Notes: generated from the sequence alone by a model not told the origin. A DNA stretch of 64,000 bases from Microlunatus speluncae (GCF_009299835.1 NZ_VKCZ01000003.1:434001-498000), one strand, 5' to 3'; positions 42,949 to 52,660 are shown, counted from the first letter of the stretch. Numbers and translations are program-made.

Positions 42949-43716
42949 ATGAAGGTTTCAGGTCCGCAGGCCCGCGGTGCGGGTGAGCTCGAGGCGGCGG
43001 CGGAAGAGCTGCCGTCGTCGCGCGATCGGAGTCGTACGGCGCTGGTCCGGCGGGCCCGCACGATCAATCGGGAGCTGGCCGAGACCTATCCCGAGGCGCA
43101 CTGCGAGCTGGACTTCCGGTCCCCGCTGGAGTTGCTGGTCGCGACGATCCTGTCCGCCCAGTCGACCGACCGGCGGGTCAACCTGGTGACGCCGATCGTG
43201 TTCGAGCGCTATCCCGACGCGGCGGCGTACGCGGCGGCCGACCGGACCGAGCTGGAGACCTTGCTGCAGCCGACCGGGTTCTTCCGGGCGAAGACCGATT
43301 CTCTGTTGAAGCTCGGCGCGGCGTTGGTGGAGCGGTTCGACGGCGAGGTGCCGGGCCGGCTGGACGATCTGGTGACGCTGCCCGGCGTCGGCCGGAAGAC
43401 CGCCAACGTCGTCCTCGGCAACGCGTTCGGCGTGCCGGGGATCACCGTCGACACGCACTTCGGCCGGCTGATCCGCCGGTTCGGCTGGACCCGGCAGACC
43501 GACGCGGTGAAGGCCGAGACCGAGATCGGCGCCCTGTTCCCGAAGGCGGACTGGACCCAGCTGTCGCACAACGTGATCTGGCACGGCCGGCGGCGCTGCC
43601 ATGCCCGCAACCCGGCCTGCGGGGCCTGCCCGGTGGCCCGGCTCTGCCCGGCGTACGGGGAGGGCGAGACCGACCCGAAGAAGGCGGCCAAGCTGATCCG
43701 CGAGCCTCGTGGCTGA
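42949..43716 (+). CDS. nth: Endonuclease III (DNA glycosylase/AP lyase)
   Basis: 255 residues, including an extra ~30-residue N-terminus relative to E. coli Nth. Helix-hairpin-helix [12 protein letters not shown] with the catalytic Lys150, the catalytic Asp168 ([10 protein letters not shown]), and four 4Fe-4S ligands Cys217, Cys224, Cys227, Cys233 (Cx6Cx2Cx5C). It removes oxidised pyrimidines in base-excision repair. It overlaps the NUDIX gene by 8 nt and is divergent from crp, the usual actinobacterial arrangement. Confidence 0.97.
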   Translation: MKVSGPQARGAGELEAAAEELPSSRDRSRTALVRRARTINRELAETYPEAHCELDFRSPLELLVATILSAQSTDRRVNLVTPIVFERYPDAAAYAAADRTELETLLQPTGFFRAKTDSLLKLGAALVERFDGEVPGRLDDLVTLPGVGRKTANVVLGNAFGVPGITVDTHFGRLIRRFGWTRQTDAVKAETEIGALFPKADWTQLSHNVIWHGRRRCHARNPACGACPVARLCPAYGEGETDPKKAAKLIREPRG

Positions 43717-44401
43717 CCTGGCCCCGATCGATCCGGCCGGACCGCCGGAGCTGCTGTCCCCGCTGGTGGCGGGCCTGACCGATCGGCCGCGGCTGGCCGG
43801 CATCGTCGGCTCCCGGCCCGGCCTCGGCGCCCGGCAGGCGGCCGTGTTGATCTTGATCGCAACCGAGCCGGCGCCGGCGATCCTGTTCGTGGAGCGGTCC
43901 CGGCGGCTGCGCCACCACGCCGGTCAGATCGCCTTCCCCGGCGGCGGGGTGGAGCCGGCCGATGTTGATCTTGCCGCGGCCGCGCTGCGCGAAGCGAACG
44001 AGGAGACCGGGCTCGATCGCGCCGGCGTCTCGGTGCTTGGCGCCTTCCCGGCCGCGCACGTGGCGGTCAGCGGCTTCGACGTCTCGGCGGTGATCGGCTG
44101 GTGGCACACGCCGGGCCCGGTCTCGGCGGCGGATCCGCGCGAGGTCGAGTCGGTCCGGATGATCGACATCGCCGACCTCGTCGACCCGGCCAACCGGGCC
44201 CGGGTGCGGCACCCCTCCGGCTACACCGGGCCGGCCTTCATCATCGACGACTGGCTGATCTGGGGACTCACCGCCCACTTCGTCGAGGGCGTTCTTGATC
44301 TTGCCGGCTGGACCGAGCCGTGGGACCGTGACCGTACCGTCGAGATTCCCGAGCGCTACCTGACCGATCGACGCAACGTCGGAGGAACGAATGCTCACTG
44401 A
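43709..44401 (+). CDS. NUDIX hydrolase, CoA-pyrophosphatase type
   Basis: 230 residues from GTG 43709. It contains the UPF0035/CoA diphosphatase block [19 protein letters not shown] directly before the Nudix box end [12 protein letters not shown], as in NudL/Pcd1 enzymes that split CoA or its derivatives. Corresponds to Rv3672c, which also follows nth. It overlaps the flanking genes on both sides (8 and 11 nt), so nth - NUDIX - HD form a tight operon. Confidence 0.9.
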   Translation: MADLAPIDPAGPPELLSPLVAGLTDRPRLAGIVGSRPGLGARQAAVLILIATEPAPAILFVERSRRLRHHAGQIAFPGGGVEPADVDLAAAALREANEETGLDRAGVSVLGAFPAAHVAVSGFDVSAVIGWWHTPGPVSAADPREVESVRMIDIADLVDPANRARVRHPSGYTGPAFIIDDWLIWGLTAHFVEGVLDLAGWTEPWDRDRTVEIPERYLTDRRNVGGTNAH

Positions 44402-45038
44402 AGAACTGCGTGCCCGCTGGCAGGACGTGCTGCCCGAGCAGACCGAGCTGGGCGACGACCTGATCGCCCGCTATGCGGAGCCGCACCGGCACTATCACGG
44501 TCAAGATCATCTGCTGGCGGTGCTGCGCTGGATCGATCGGCTGGCCGAACGTGATCATGATCTGTTCCTGATCCGGCTCGCGGCCTGGTTCCACGATTCC
44601 GTGTACGCGATCCCGGCCGGACAGGTCAGCAACGAGGAGGCGTCGGCGCGGCTCGCAGTGCGCCGGCTGCATCTGGCCGGCCTGGAGATCGAGGAGGTCA
44701 ACCAGGTGACCCGGCTGGTCCGGCTCACCGCGACCCATCAGGTCGGCCCGGGCGACGCCGCGGGCGAGCTGCTCTGCGACGCCGACCTGGCCGTGCTGGC
44801 CGGGACCCGCGCGGAATACCGGGCCTACGCCGAGGCGGTCCGGGAGGAGTACGCGGCGGTCGACGACGAGACCTTCTGGACGGCCCGGCTCGACGTCCTC
44901 GATCGACTGGCCGGCACCCAGCTGTTCCGCACCGGCAAGGCCCGGCGCGAGCTGCTCGCGACCGCGCGCGACAACCTGGACCGCGAGCGCGCCGACCTCC
45001 GCCGCCGCCTCGGCCTCCCCAACCCCGACGACACCTGA
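44391..45038 (+). CDS. HD-superfamily predicted metal-dependent phosphohydrolase
   Basis: 215 residues from ATG 44391, with GGAGG upstream. Metal ligands follow the HD pattern: HRHYHGQDHL (H...H), AAWFHDSVY (HD) and LLCDADLAVLAG (D). Proteins of this group appear as single-domain orphans in many actinobacteria with no assigned substrate. It is the third gene of the nth operon, ending at a Class B palindrome. Confidence 0.85.
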   Translation: MLTEELRARWQDVLPEQTELGDDLIARYAEPHRHYHGQDHLLAVLRWIDRLAERDHDLFLIRLAAWFHDSVYAIPAGQVSNEEASARLAVRRLHLAGLEIEEVNQVTRLVRLTATHQVGPGDAAGELLCDADLAVLAGTRAEYRAYAEAVREEYAAVDDETFWTARLDVLDRLAGTQLFRTGKARRELLATARDNLDRERADLRRRLGLPNPDDT

Positions 45039-45050
45039 CCCGACCCTGAG

Positions 45051-45104
45051 CCGAGTTGTCAGAACTGAGTTGTGTCAGGGCACAACTCAGTTCTGACAAG
45101 TCGG
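45051..45104. repeat. Class B palindrome, 24-bp stem
   Basis: Arms 45051-45074 and 45081-45104 pair with one mismatch (core GTTGTCAGAACTGAGTTGTG), loop TCAGGG. It follows the HD gene stop (45038) and precedes the dikinase promoter. Confidence 0.92.
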
Positions 45105-45110
45105 ATTTGG

Positions 45111-45163
45111 TTGACGGGTGGGTGACCGGCAGGCGTACAGTTAGAGAACTATGAGTTCTCTAA
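45111..45163 (+). promoter_or_regulatory. Promoter and start-codon-centred operator of the dikinase operon
   Basis: TTGACG (45111-45116) and TACAGT (45136-45141) form a plausible -35/-10 pair with 19-nt spacing. TTAGAGAACT (45141-45150) and AGTTCTCTAA (45154-45163) form a perfect 10-bp inverted repeat whose 3-bp spacer is the ATG start codon. With no ribosome-binding site and the -10 box 9 nt before the ATG, the mRNA is probably leaderless and the operator covers its first bases. The TetR encoded in the same operon is the obvious ligand. Confidence 0.75.
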
Positions 45164-47577
45164 TCGGGGTGGAGCCTGTGCTGGTGGCCCGGAGCCTGGC
45201 CGAGGCCGGGACCGAGTTGGGGCGGCTGGGCGGCAAGGCGGTCAATCTTGCGCGGCTGGCGGTGGCGGGGTTCCCGGTGCCGGAGGGCTTCGTGATCACC
45301 ACTGCGGCCTACCGACAGCACGTCGCCGGGCTGTCACTCGCGGACGAGGATCCGGTCGAGCTGCGGCGGCGGATCGAAGCCGCGCCGGTCGCCGCGCGGC
45401 TGGCCGAGCTGATCATGTCGGCGTACCGCGGACTGCCGGCCGGGCCGGTCGCGGTGCGGTCCAGCGCGACCGCGGAGGATCTACCCGGCGCCGCGTTCGC
45501 CGGCCAGCAGGACACCTATCTGAACGTGACGGAGCCGGACCTGCTCGGCGCCGTCCGCCGCTGCTGGGCCTCGCTCTGGACCGATCGCGCGGTCGCCTAC
45601 CGGCGCCGGCTGCGGATCGACCCGGAGGAGGTCAGCATCGCGGTCGTGGTGCAGGCGATGGTGCCGGCCGAGGTCGCCGGGGTGATGTTCACCGCCGACC
45701 CGGTCAGCGGCCGACGGGACGTGATCATGATCGACGCGGCTGCCGGCCTGGGCGAGGCGCTGGTCTCCGGCGAGGTCACGCCCGATCATCATCTGCTCGA
45801 CGCCGAGGGCCGGCAGCTCGAGTTCCGGGCCGGCGTCCCGTCGACCGGGCAGCCGTTACTGGCGGCCGATCAGCTGCGCCGGCTGGCCGAGCTCGGTGCG
45901 GCCGTCCGTGATCATTTCGGCGGCCCGCAGGACATCGAGTGGGCGCTGGCCGACGGGCGGTTCCGGCTGCTCCAGGCCCGGCCGATGACCGCGCTGCCGA
46001 CGCCGGCCGCGATCGGCGCCGGGCAGCGGCTGGCGTCCTCCGTGGTCTCGGACTATCTGGTCCAGCGGCCGTATCCGCTGGACGTCACCACCTGGCTGCC
46101 GTACGGCCCGGCCGGGATCATGATGCGCTTGGTCAGCCGGATCGGGCTCCGCGTCGACCTGGCCACGCTGCTGCCGGAGGAGGACGGGGTGGTGACCCGG
46201 CTGCAGCCGGTGTCGCCGAAACCGAGCCCGCGGCTGCTGGTGGCGCTGCCGGCGATGCTGTTCCGGGCGCATCGCTTCGATCCGGCGCGGTGGCGGTCCG
46301 ATCCGCGGGTCGGACAGTTCGAGCGGCGGCTGGCTGACCTGTCCGGCGACCCGGCCGAGCTCGGCTGGCGCGACCTGATCCGGCGGCCGCGGGACCTGTT
46401 CCGGGTGGCCGAGCTCTCCGGGTCGGTGCGGGAGGACTTCCTACCCGGCATCGCCGTGTCGGCGGTCCGGCTGCGGCTCCGGCTGACCCTGCTCCGGGAG
46501 ACCCGGCTGCTGGACGACCTGATCGGCGGGGCGGTCACGGCGACCACGATCATGAACGAGCGGCTGGCGGAGATCGCCGCGGCGGTACGGCGAGCACCCG
46601 ACGCGGCCCGGCTGTTCGCGGACCTACCGACCGATGCCTTGCTGGTACGACTCCGCGAGGACCCGGCGCTGGCCGAGCTCGCGGCCGACTTCGACCGGCT
46701 GCTCGCCGACTTCGGCCACCGGGAGACGGCGAGCCCGGTGCTCGTCTCGCCGCCGACCTGGATCGATCAGCCGGAGGCGCCGCTGGGCACGATCAAGGCC
46801 CTGGCCGCCGGCGCCGAGCCGCCCACTCCGGCCGATCGCGCCGCCGCGGCCGAGGCGATCGTGTTCGGCAAACGCAGCCTGGCCGATCCGCGGCGCCGGG
46901 CCGCGATGCGCGCGGCGATCGACGCGGCTCGGGCCGGCACCGTGTTCCGGGAGGATTCGCACGATCTGCTGACCCGGCCGGCCCCGGTGCTGCGCCGCTG
47001 CCTGCTCGAGATCGGCCGCCGGCTGCGGGCGGCGGGGGTGCTGGCCGAGCCGTTCGACGTGTTTCACCTGCGGCTGGAGGAGCTCGAGGCGATCATCGAT
47101 CCGGAGCGGCTGGAGCCGGCCGAACGGGACCGGTTGACCCGGCTGGTCCGCCGCCGCGCGATCGCCCGGGAGGAGTTGGCGGCGGTCCCGATGATCAACC
47201 GGGTGGCGGTGTTCGGTCCGGCGGGCGACACCGGGGACGCGATCGTCACCGGCACTCCGGCCGGCGCCGGAGTGGCCACCGGGCCGGCCCGGGTGATCAC
47301 CGACGCGACGGAGTTCGGCACCCTGCGGCCGGGCGAGGTGCTGGTCTGCCCGTACACCAACCCGGCCTGGACCCCGCTGTTCCAGAGTGCCGTGGCCGTG
47401 GTCGCCGACACCGGCGGCGTCGGCTCGCACGCGGCGATCGTGGCCCGGGAGTACGGCCTGCCGGCGATCATGGGGACCGGCGAGGGCACCGTCCGGCTGC
47501 GTACCGGTGATCGGATCCGGGTGGACGGGACGACCGGCCGGGTCACCGCGGCGGACGGGTCTGCCGCCGGTGAGTGA
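45151..47577 (+). CDS. PEP/pyruvate-dikinase-like phosphotransferase (rifampin phosphotransferase/PEP synthase family)
   Basis: 808 residues. An ATP-grasp domain spans about 1-290 (GGKAVNLARLAVAGFPVPEGF; AVRSSATAEDLPGAAFAGQQ; VMFTADPVSGRRDVIMI; ARPMTALPTP). A divergent central domain of about 400 residues follows, then the swivelling His domain with the phospho-acceptor His760 (GGVGSHAAIVAREYGLPAIMG). Three-domain order and size are those of rifampin phosphotransferase (Rph) and PEP synthase. PEP synthase has a conserved PEP-binding barrel here, whereas this central domain looks Rph-like and divergent. Its linkage to a TetR and a drug-type nucleotidyltransferase favours drug inactivation (inference). 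Confidence 0.85.
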   Translation: MSSLIGVEPVLVARSLAEAGTELGRLGGKAVNLARLAVAGFPVPEGFVITTAAYRQHVAGLSLADEDPVELRRRIEAAPVAARLAELIMSAYRGLPAGPVAVRSSATAEDLPGAAFAGQQDTYLNVTEPDLLGAVRRCWASLWTDRAVAYRRRLRIDPEEVSIAVVVQAMVPAEVAGVMFTADPVSGRRDVIMIDAAAGLGEALVSGEVTPDHHLLDAEGRQLEFRAGVPSTGQPLLAADQLRRLAELGAAVRDHFGGPQDIEWALADGRFRLLQARPMTALPTPAAIGAGQRLASSVVSDYLVQRPYPLDVTTWLPYGPAGIMMRLVSRIGLRVDLATLLPEEDGVVTRLQPVSPKPSPRLLVALPAMLFRAHRFDPARWRSDPRVGQFERRLADLSGDPAELGWRDLIRRPRDLFRVAELSGSVREDFLPGIAVSAVRLRLRLTLLRETRLLDDLIGGAVTATTIMNERLAEIAAAVRRAPDAARLFADLPTDALLVRLREDPALAELAADFDRLLADFGHRETASPVLVSPPTWIDQPEAPLGTIKALAAGAEPPTPADRAAAAEAIVFGKRSLADPRRRAAMRAAIDAARAGTVFREDSHDLLTRPAPVLRRCLLEIGRRLRAAGVLAEPFDVFHLRLEELEAIIDPERLEPAERDRLTRLVRRRAIAREELAAVPMINRVAVFGPAGDTGDAIVTGTPAGAGVATGPARVITDATEFGTLRPGEVLVCPYTNPAWTPLFQSAVAVVADTGGVGSHAAIVAREYGLPAIMGTGEGTVRLRTGDRIRVDGTTGRVTAADGSAAGE

Positions 47578-48160
47578 TCATCGGTCGGAGCCACGGCGAC
47601 GGGGCGAGGAGCTGGTCCAGGCGATCTACGACGCGGTGCTGGCGGAGCTGGCCGAGAACGGCTATGCCGCGGTGACCATGGAGGCCGTCGCCCAGCGGGC
47701 CCACACCGGCAAGGCGTCGCTCTATCGGCGCTGGCCGACCCGGCTGGAGTTGATCTTGGACACGATCCAATCCCGGATCCCGACCGAGGACGCCATCATC
47801 GACACCGGCAGCCTGCGGACCGATCTGATCACCGTCTTCGACCGGTTCGCGGCGGAGCTGGCCGGTCCACTCGGCCGGGCGCTGCGGGGGGTCTGGGCCG
47901 AGTCGCTCGGTGACGAGGAGCACCACCGCCGGGTGCGACGCCATTCCCGGCACGGCGGGTTGGCCCTGATGCGGGCGATCCTGGATCGCGCGGTGGATCG
48001 CGGCGAGGTCGATCCGGCGGTGATCACCAACCAGCGGATGGAGGCCGGCCCGGCGATCCTGCGCTACCGGCTGCTGCTGGACGGCCGACCGCTGGACGTC
48101 ACCGAACTGGTCGACGACGTCGTGCTGCCGCTCTTCACCCCGGGAGAGGTGACCAGATGA
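47570..48160 (+). CDS. TetR/AcrR family regulator of the dikinase operon
   Basis: 196 residues from GTG 47570, overlapping the dikinase gene by 8 nt. Helix-turn-helix TMEAVAQRAHTGKASLYRRW followed by PTRLELILDTI; the rest is a TetR_C-type helical domain. Its 3' end overlaps the nucleotidyltransferase gene (ATGA). Being inside the operon, it most likely binds the palindrome at 45141-45163 and is released by the inducer, perhaps the drug acted on by its neighbours. Confidence 0.9.
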   Translation: MSDHRSEPRRRGEELVQAIYDAVLAELAENGYAAVTMEAVAQRAHTGKASLYRRWPTRLELILDTIQSRIPTEDAIIDTGSLRTDLITVFDRFAAELAGPLGRALRGVWAESLGDEEHHRRVRRHSRHGGLALMRAILDRAVDRGEVDPAVITNQRMEAGPAILRYRLLLDGRPLDVTELVDDVVLPLFTPGEVTR

Positions 48161-48678
48161 ACGGGCAGACCCGTGACCAACTCGAACTGATCGCCAGGAT
48201 CACCACCGTGCTCGGCCGCGAGGCGCGGCGGGCCTGGCTGTTCGGCGGCTGGGGTCTCGACGCGCGGATCGGCCGGATCACCCGTGATCACGGTGACATC
48301 GAGTTCTGGGTCGACCGCCGGGACGCGGCGGAGGTGCAGCGGATCCTGATCGCCGAAGGCGCCGCGCGGCAGGACACCCAACCGCCGGCGGAGTCGACCG
48401 AATTCAGTTGGGGCGACACCTGGTTCAGCACCGCCTACTTCGACGCCCGACCCGACGGCACCGCGACCCCCGAGGGCCGCTGGTCCGACTGGGTCTTCCC
48501 GGCGGGCTCGTTCCCGGAGGAACCGGTCGAATTCGCGGGGCTGGCGGCCCGGGCCATGAGCGTCGCCGGCATGGTGGCGATGAAGGAGCAGTATCCGGGG
48601 CTGCGCAACGGGAGCCCGTTGCGGGACAAGGATCTGCGCGACCTCGACCTGCTCCGCTCACTGCTCGGAGCGCGCTGA
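48157..48678 (+). CDS. Antibiotic-type nucleotidyltransferase (aminoglycoside/lincosamide adenylyltransferase-like)
   Basis: 173 residues. The nucleotidyltransferase core reads WLFGGWGLDARIGRITRDHG then DIEFWVD, matching the GGWxLDxxxGRxTRxHxDID motif of ANT(2'')/Lnu-type enzymes; the metal-binding acids are D in GLD and D/E in DIE. A C-terminal helix LRDKDLRDLDLLRSLLG is also usual. Such enzymes adenylylate drug hydroxyls, though many chromosomal relatives are uncharacterised. Third gene of an operon with 4-8-nt overlaps throughout. Confidence 0.85.
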   Translation: MNGQTRDQLELIARITTVLGREARRAWLFGGWGLDARIGRITRDHGDIEFWVDRRDAAEVQRILIAEGAARQDTQPPAESTEFSWGDTWFSTAYFDARPDGTATPEGRWSDWVFPAGSFPEEPVEFAGLAARAMSVAGMVAMKEQYPGLRNGSPLRDKDLRDLDLLRSLLGAR

Positions 48679-48685
48679 CCTCAGG

Positions 48686-49138
48686 TCACCGGGGCGTTGC
48701 CGCGGGTCCCACACCGACAGCCGGCTGCTCCGGCTGGTTGACCGCGGCCAGCCCGCGCTGGGCGGCGGTCTTCACCCCGTCGATGGTCTTGTTGGCCTCG
48801 GTGATCGTCGCCTCCGGGGCCTTGATCTTCTTGATCGACAGATAGCCAAGCAGGGCGAGGACGCCGGCGATCACCAACAGCACGCCGGCGACGATCAGGA
48901 AGCAGGCCGCCAGATGCCAGCCGGTCAGCGCCCAGAGGCCGAACGCGGCGGCGAAATAGAGCAGGGTCACGGCGTTGATCGCGAAGTAACCCGCGGCGCC
49001 GAACATCCCCGCACCGATGCCGCCACGCTTGGCCGACTCGGACAGCTCCCGCTTGGCGAGCTCGACCTCGCCCTGGATCAGGACCTTGACGTCTTCGGAG
49101 ATGTTCTTGACGATGTCGCCCACCGCTGGTTCGGTCAT
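48686..49138 (-). CDS. Actinobacterial holin-like membrane protein (phage holin superfamily, DUF1469-type)
   Basis: 150 residues with GAGGAG before ATG 49138. N-terminal amphipathic helix (GDIVKNISEDVKVLIQGEVELAKREL) typical of the family, two transmembrane helices (~45-65 and ~75-98), and a helical tail. Resembles Rv3669, which also lies upstream of acs in M. tuberculosis. Despite the name, no phage genes are near. Function unknown; perhaps envelope-associated. Confidence 0.82.
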   Translation of the reverse strand: MTEPAVGDIVKNISEDVKVLIQGEVELAKRELSESAKRGGIGAGMFGAAGYFAINAVTLLYFAAAFGLWALTGWHLAACFLIVAGVLLVIAGVLALLGYLSIKKIKAPEATITEANKTIDGVKTAAQRGLAAVNQPEQPAVGVGPAATPR

Positions 49139-49238
49139 GATCTGCTCCTCTCGTCTCCGCCGGAGCCTAACGGAAACGCTTCGGCGGATGACTCCGGCTG
49201 GCCGCGATCACCTGGTTCCCCTTCTCCCGCCCTTTGAA

Positions 49239-49254
49239 CCGAGTTGTCAGTCGG
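49239..49254. repeat. Short Class B palindrome remnant at the nhaA end
   Basis: CCGAGTTGTCAGTCGG carries the left-arm word of the Class B repeat but lacks the AACTGAG part and most of the right arm. The nhaA stop codon (TGA on the minus strand) lies inside it. Confidence 0.6.
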
Positions 49255-50470
49255 ATTCGGCTCGGCGCCGCGAGGCCGTACGCCGGCGTAGCGAGATCGT
49301 GGCCAGCACGGCGGCCAGCAGGGACGCGAAGAGCACCGCGCCCTTGGCCTGCTCGGCCAGCTCCGGGGTGCCGGCGAAGGCCAGGTCGGAGATCAACAGG
49401 GCCACGGTGAAGCCGATCCCGGCCAGGATCGACACCGAGAACACCTCCGACCACCGCAGATCGGGGGCGAGCTGGGCCCGGGTGAAGCGGGCGGTCAGCG
49501 CGGCGCCGCCGAACACGCCGATGGTCTTGCCGAGCACCAGTCCGGCCACGATGCCGATCACCGCCGGCTCGGTGATCATGGACCGGAGCACGTCGGGGGA
49601 GAGCGTCACCCCGGCCGAGAACAGGGCGAACAGCGGCACCGCGACGCCGGCCGAGACCGGCCGCCACAGGTGCTCCCAGCGGTCGACCGGCGTCCCGGCA
49701 TCCGAGCCGAGGCTGCGGTCGCCCTGACGGGCCCGGGTCAGCAGGCCGAGCAGCACGCCGGCGATGGTGGCGTGGATGCCGCTAGACAGGGTCAGCCACC
49801 AGCACAGGATCCCCAGCGGCAGATAGAGATACCAGCCGCGGATCCGGCGCCACTGCAGCAGGACCCACAGCCCGGCGCAGGCGACGACGCCGAGCAACCA
49901 CAACGGTTGCAGGTCCGCGGTGAAGGCGACGGCGATCACCAGGATCGCGCCAAGATCATCAACGATGGCCAGGGTGAGCAGGAACGCCCGCAGACTGGCC
50001 GGCAGTCCGGGCGCGACGACGGCCAGGACGGCGAGGGCGAAGGCGATGTCGGTCGCCATCGGGATCGCCCAGCCCTGCGGGTGTCCGCCGGGCGCCAGTC
50101 CGTTGATCAGCAGATAGATCAGGGCCGGGATGATCATGCCGCAGAGCGCGGCGACGACCGGCACCAGGGCGTTCGCCGGCCGGGACAGTGAGCCGACGGT
50201 GAACTCGCGCTTCAGCTCGAGCCCGGCGACGAAGAAGAAGATCGTCAGCAGTCCGTCGGCCGTCCAGTGATGAAGATCAAGGGGCCCGATCGGCAGGTGC
50301 GCCAGGGTCCGGTAGCTGTCCGGCCCGAGATTGGCCCAGATCAGGGCCACCGCCGCGGCGAACAGGATCAAGGCCCCGCCCGCAGTCTCCTGCCGCAACA
50401 CATCGGCGACGGAGCGCGCGTCAGCGTCGCTCGTCCGCCCGAACAGCACGATCCGCTTCCGCAACGGCAT
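49247..50470 (-). CDS. nhaA: Na+/H+ antiporter NhaA
   Basis: 407 residues, about eleven or twelve membrane helices. Family landmarks: ADGLLTIFFFVAGLELKREF near helix 2, AIPMATDIAFALAVLAV for the interrupted helix 4, and the paired aspartates in LAIVDDLGAILV that carry sodium and protons. GGAGAG lies 8 nt before ATG 50470. It is electrogenic and handles sodium and alkaline stress. Placed between the holin-like gene and acs, same strand as both. Confidence 0.95.
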   Translation of the reverse strand: MPLRKRIVLFGRTSDADARSVADVLRQETAGGALILFAAAVALIWANLGPDSYRTLAHLPIGPLDLHHWTADGLLTIFFFVAGLELKREFTVGSLSRPANALVPVVAALCGMIIPALIYLLINGLAPGGHPQGWAIPMATDIAFALAVLAVVAPGLPASLRAFLLTLAIVDDLGAILVIAVAFTADLQPLWLLGVVACAGLWVLLQWRRIRGWYLYLPLGILCWWLTLSSGIHATIAGVLLGLLTRARQGDRSLGSDAGTPVDRWEHLWRPVSAGVAVPLFALFSAGVTLSPDVLRSMITEPAVIGIVAGLVLGKTIGVFGGAALTARFTRAQLAPDLRWSEVFSVSILAGIGFTVALLISDLAFAGTPELAEQAKGAVLFASLLAAVLATISLRRRTASRRRAESD

Positions 50471-50571
50471 GACTCTGATCTCTCCCCGGGGTCGTCGGCA
50501 TCATCGCCGACCAGACTTCCCGGCACACCGCCGCCCACCCTATCCCGCCCTACCCGGCGGCCCCTACAACC

Positions 50572-50639
50572 CAAACGCGGCAGTTCCACTCATCCGCGGC
50601 AGTTGCAACTGCCGCGGATGGTCCGAACTGCCGCGTTTG
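50572..50639. repeat. Class B palindrome with two nested stems
   Basis: Between acs (stop 50675) and nhaA (start 50470). The outer stem CAAACGCGGCAGTTC pairs with its complement at the far end; a 4-nt mismatch follows; the inner stem ATCCGCGGCAGTTG pairs perfectly to the centre at 50605/50606 with no loop. The unit GCGGCAGTT occurs four times in alternating orientation. Confidence 0.9.
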
Positions 50640-50674
50640 AGTCTGGTTGGGCCGGTGGCCCGGGAGGGGTCGGG

Positions 50675-52660
50675 TCAGTCTTCGGCGGGGGCGGTGGCGA
50701 GGTTGGTCTTGATCAGGTCCATCACCGTCGAGTCCGTCAGGGTGGTGACGTCGCCTAGTTCGCGGTTCTCGGCGATGTCGCGGAGGAGGCGGCGCATGAT
50801 CTTGCCCGACCTCGTCTTCGGCAGCTCCTCGACGACCATGATCTGCCGCGGCTTGGCGATCGGGCCGATCTCCTTCGCCACATGGTTACGCAGCTCGGTG
50901 ACCTGATCCTCGCCACCCTTGGCGGCATCGCCGCGCAAGATCACGAAGGCGACGATGGCCTGGCCGGTGGTGGCGTCGGTGGCGCCGACGACTGCGGCCT
51001 CGGCCACGGTCGGGTGCGACACCAGGGCCGACTCGATCTCCGTGGTCGACAGCCGGTGGCCGGACACGTTCATCACGTCGTCCACCCGACCGAGCAGCCA
51101 CAGGTCGCCGTCCTCGTCCTTCTTCGCTCCGTCACCCGCGAAATACTTGCCCTCGAACCGCGACCAGTACGTGTCGACGTAGCGTTGATCATCACCCCAC
51201 AGGGTGCGCAGCATCGCCGGCCACGGCTTGGTGATCACCAGATAGCCGCCCTCGCCGTCGCCGACGGAGATGCCCTCGTCGTTGACCACATCGACGCCGA
51301 CGCCCGGGATGGCGCGCATCGCCGCACCCGGCTTGCCGCTGGTCACGCCCGGCATCGGGGAGATCATGTGCATGCCGGTCTCGGTCTGCCACCAGGTGTC
51401 GACCACCGGGGTCCGGTCGCCGCCGATGTAGTGGCGATACCAGACGTAGGCCTCCGGGTTGATCGGCTCGCCGACCGATCCGAGGATGCGCAGCGAGGAG
51501 AGGTCGGCCTTCTCCGGGATCTCGGCGCCCCACTTCATGAAGGTGCGGATCGCCGTCGGGGCGCAGTAGAGGATGGTCGCCTTGTATTTCTCGACGATGT
51601 CCCACCAGCGACCCTTGTGCGGGGTGTCCGGCGTGCCCTCGTACAAGATCGACGTGGTGCCGTTGGCCAGCGGCCCGTACACGATGTAGGAGTGGCCGGT
51701 GACCCAGCCGATGTCGGCGGCGGTCCAGTAGACGTCGGTCTCCGGCTTGAGGTCGAACGTCGCCCACTGGGTGTACGCGCAGCCGACCAGATAGCCGCCG
51801 GTGGTGTGCAGGATGCCCTTCGGCTTCCCGGTGCTGCCGGAGGTGTACATGATGTAGAGCGGATGCTCGGCCGGGAACGCCTCGGCCGTGTGATCTTCGG
51901 ACTGCTTGCCGACGATGTCGTCCCACCAGACGTCGCGGCCCTCGGCCATCGCCGTCTCCTGGCCGGTCCGCTTGATCACGACCACGGACCGGACGTCGGG
52001 GCAGGCCTTCAGAGCCTCGTCGACGGCGGGCTTCAGGGCCGACGGGGCGCCGCGCCGGTAGCCGCCGTCGGCGGTGATCACGACCTCGACGCCGCAGTCC
52101 TGGATCCGCGACGACAGCGCGTCGGCGGAGAAGCCGCCGAAGACGACGGTGTGCGGCGCGCCGATCCGGGCGCAGGCCAGCATCGCGAACACGGTCTCGG
52201 GGATCATCGGCAGATAGAGCGCGACCCGGTCGCCGGCCTTGACGCCGAGCTCCAGCAGCGCGTTGGCCGCCTTCTTCACCTCGGTGGTCAGCTCGGCGTA
52301 CGTGATCGTCCGGGTGTCGCCCGGCTCACCCTCGAAGTGGAACGCGACCCGGTCGCCGAGGCCGGCCTCGACATGCCGGTCGCAGCAGTTGTACGCCGCG
52401 TTGAGGGTGCCGTCGGCGAACCACTTCGCGAACGGGGCGTTGCTCCAGTCCAGCACCTCGGTCGGCTCCGTGCCCCAGCTGATCCGCTGCGCCTGCTTCG
52501 CCCAGAACGCCTCGCCATCCGCCTCGGCCTCGGCGTACGTCTCGGCCGTCACGTTGGCGGCGGCGGCCAGCTCATCGGGCGGCGGGAATCGGCGATCCTC
52601 GTGCAGCAGGTTCGCCAAACCCTCATTGGTCCGTGCCTCGCTGTGTTGCGGCTCGCTCAC
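50675..52660 (-). CDS. acs: Acetyl-CoA synthetase (acetate-CoA ligase)
   Basis: 661 residues from GTG 52660. AMP-forming ligase: an N-terminal Acs domain, [16 protein letters not shown] (P-loop), [16 protein letters not shown] with the adenylate-binding [19 protein letters not shown] at the hinge, and [11 protein letters not shown] with the catalytic Lys that is a known acetylation site in this family. It activates acetate to acetyl-CoA. It pairs functionally with the ActP-like symporter at the right end of the window. The position matches Rv3667. Confidence 0.97.
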   Translation of the reverse strand: MSEPQHSEARTNEGLANLLHEDRRFPPPDELAAAANVTAETYAEAEADGEAFWAKQAQRISWGTEPTEVLDWSNAPFAKWFADGTLNAAYNCCDRHVEAGLGDRVAFHFEGEPGDTRTITYAELTTEVKKAANALLELGVKAGDRVALYLPMIPETVFAMLACARIGAPHTVVFGGFSADALSSRIQDCGVEVVITADGGYRRGAPSALKPAVDEALKACPDVRSVVVIKRTGQETAMAEGRDVWWDDIVGKQSEDHTAEAFPAEHPLYIMYTSGSTGKPKGILHTTGGYLVGCAYTQWATFDLKPETDVYWTAADIGWVTGHSYIVYGPLANGTTSILYEGTPDTPHKGRWWDIVEKYKATILYCAPTAIRTFMKWGAEIPEKADLSSLRILGSVGEPINPEAYVWYRHYIGGDRTPVVDTWWQTETGMHMISPMPGVTSGKPGAAMRAIPGVGVDVVNDEGISVGDGEGGYLVITKPWPAMLRTLWGDDQRYVDTYWSRFEGKYFAGDGAKKDEDGDLWLLGRVDDVMNVSGHRLSTTEIESALVSHPTVAEAAVVGATDATTGQAIVAFVILRGDAAKGGEDQVTELRNHVAKEIGPIAKPRQIMVVEELPKTRSGKIMRRLLRDIAENRELGDVTTLTDSTVMDLIKTNLATAPAED

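Noticed and set aside
48686-49138. Prophage based on a holin-like gene
   Set aside because: Two-helix actinobacterial holin-superfamily proteins are common chromosomal genes; no phage structural, lysis or integrase gene is near.
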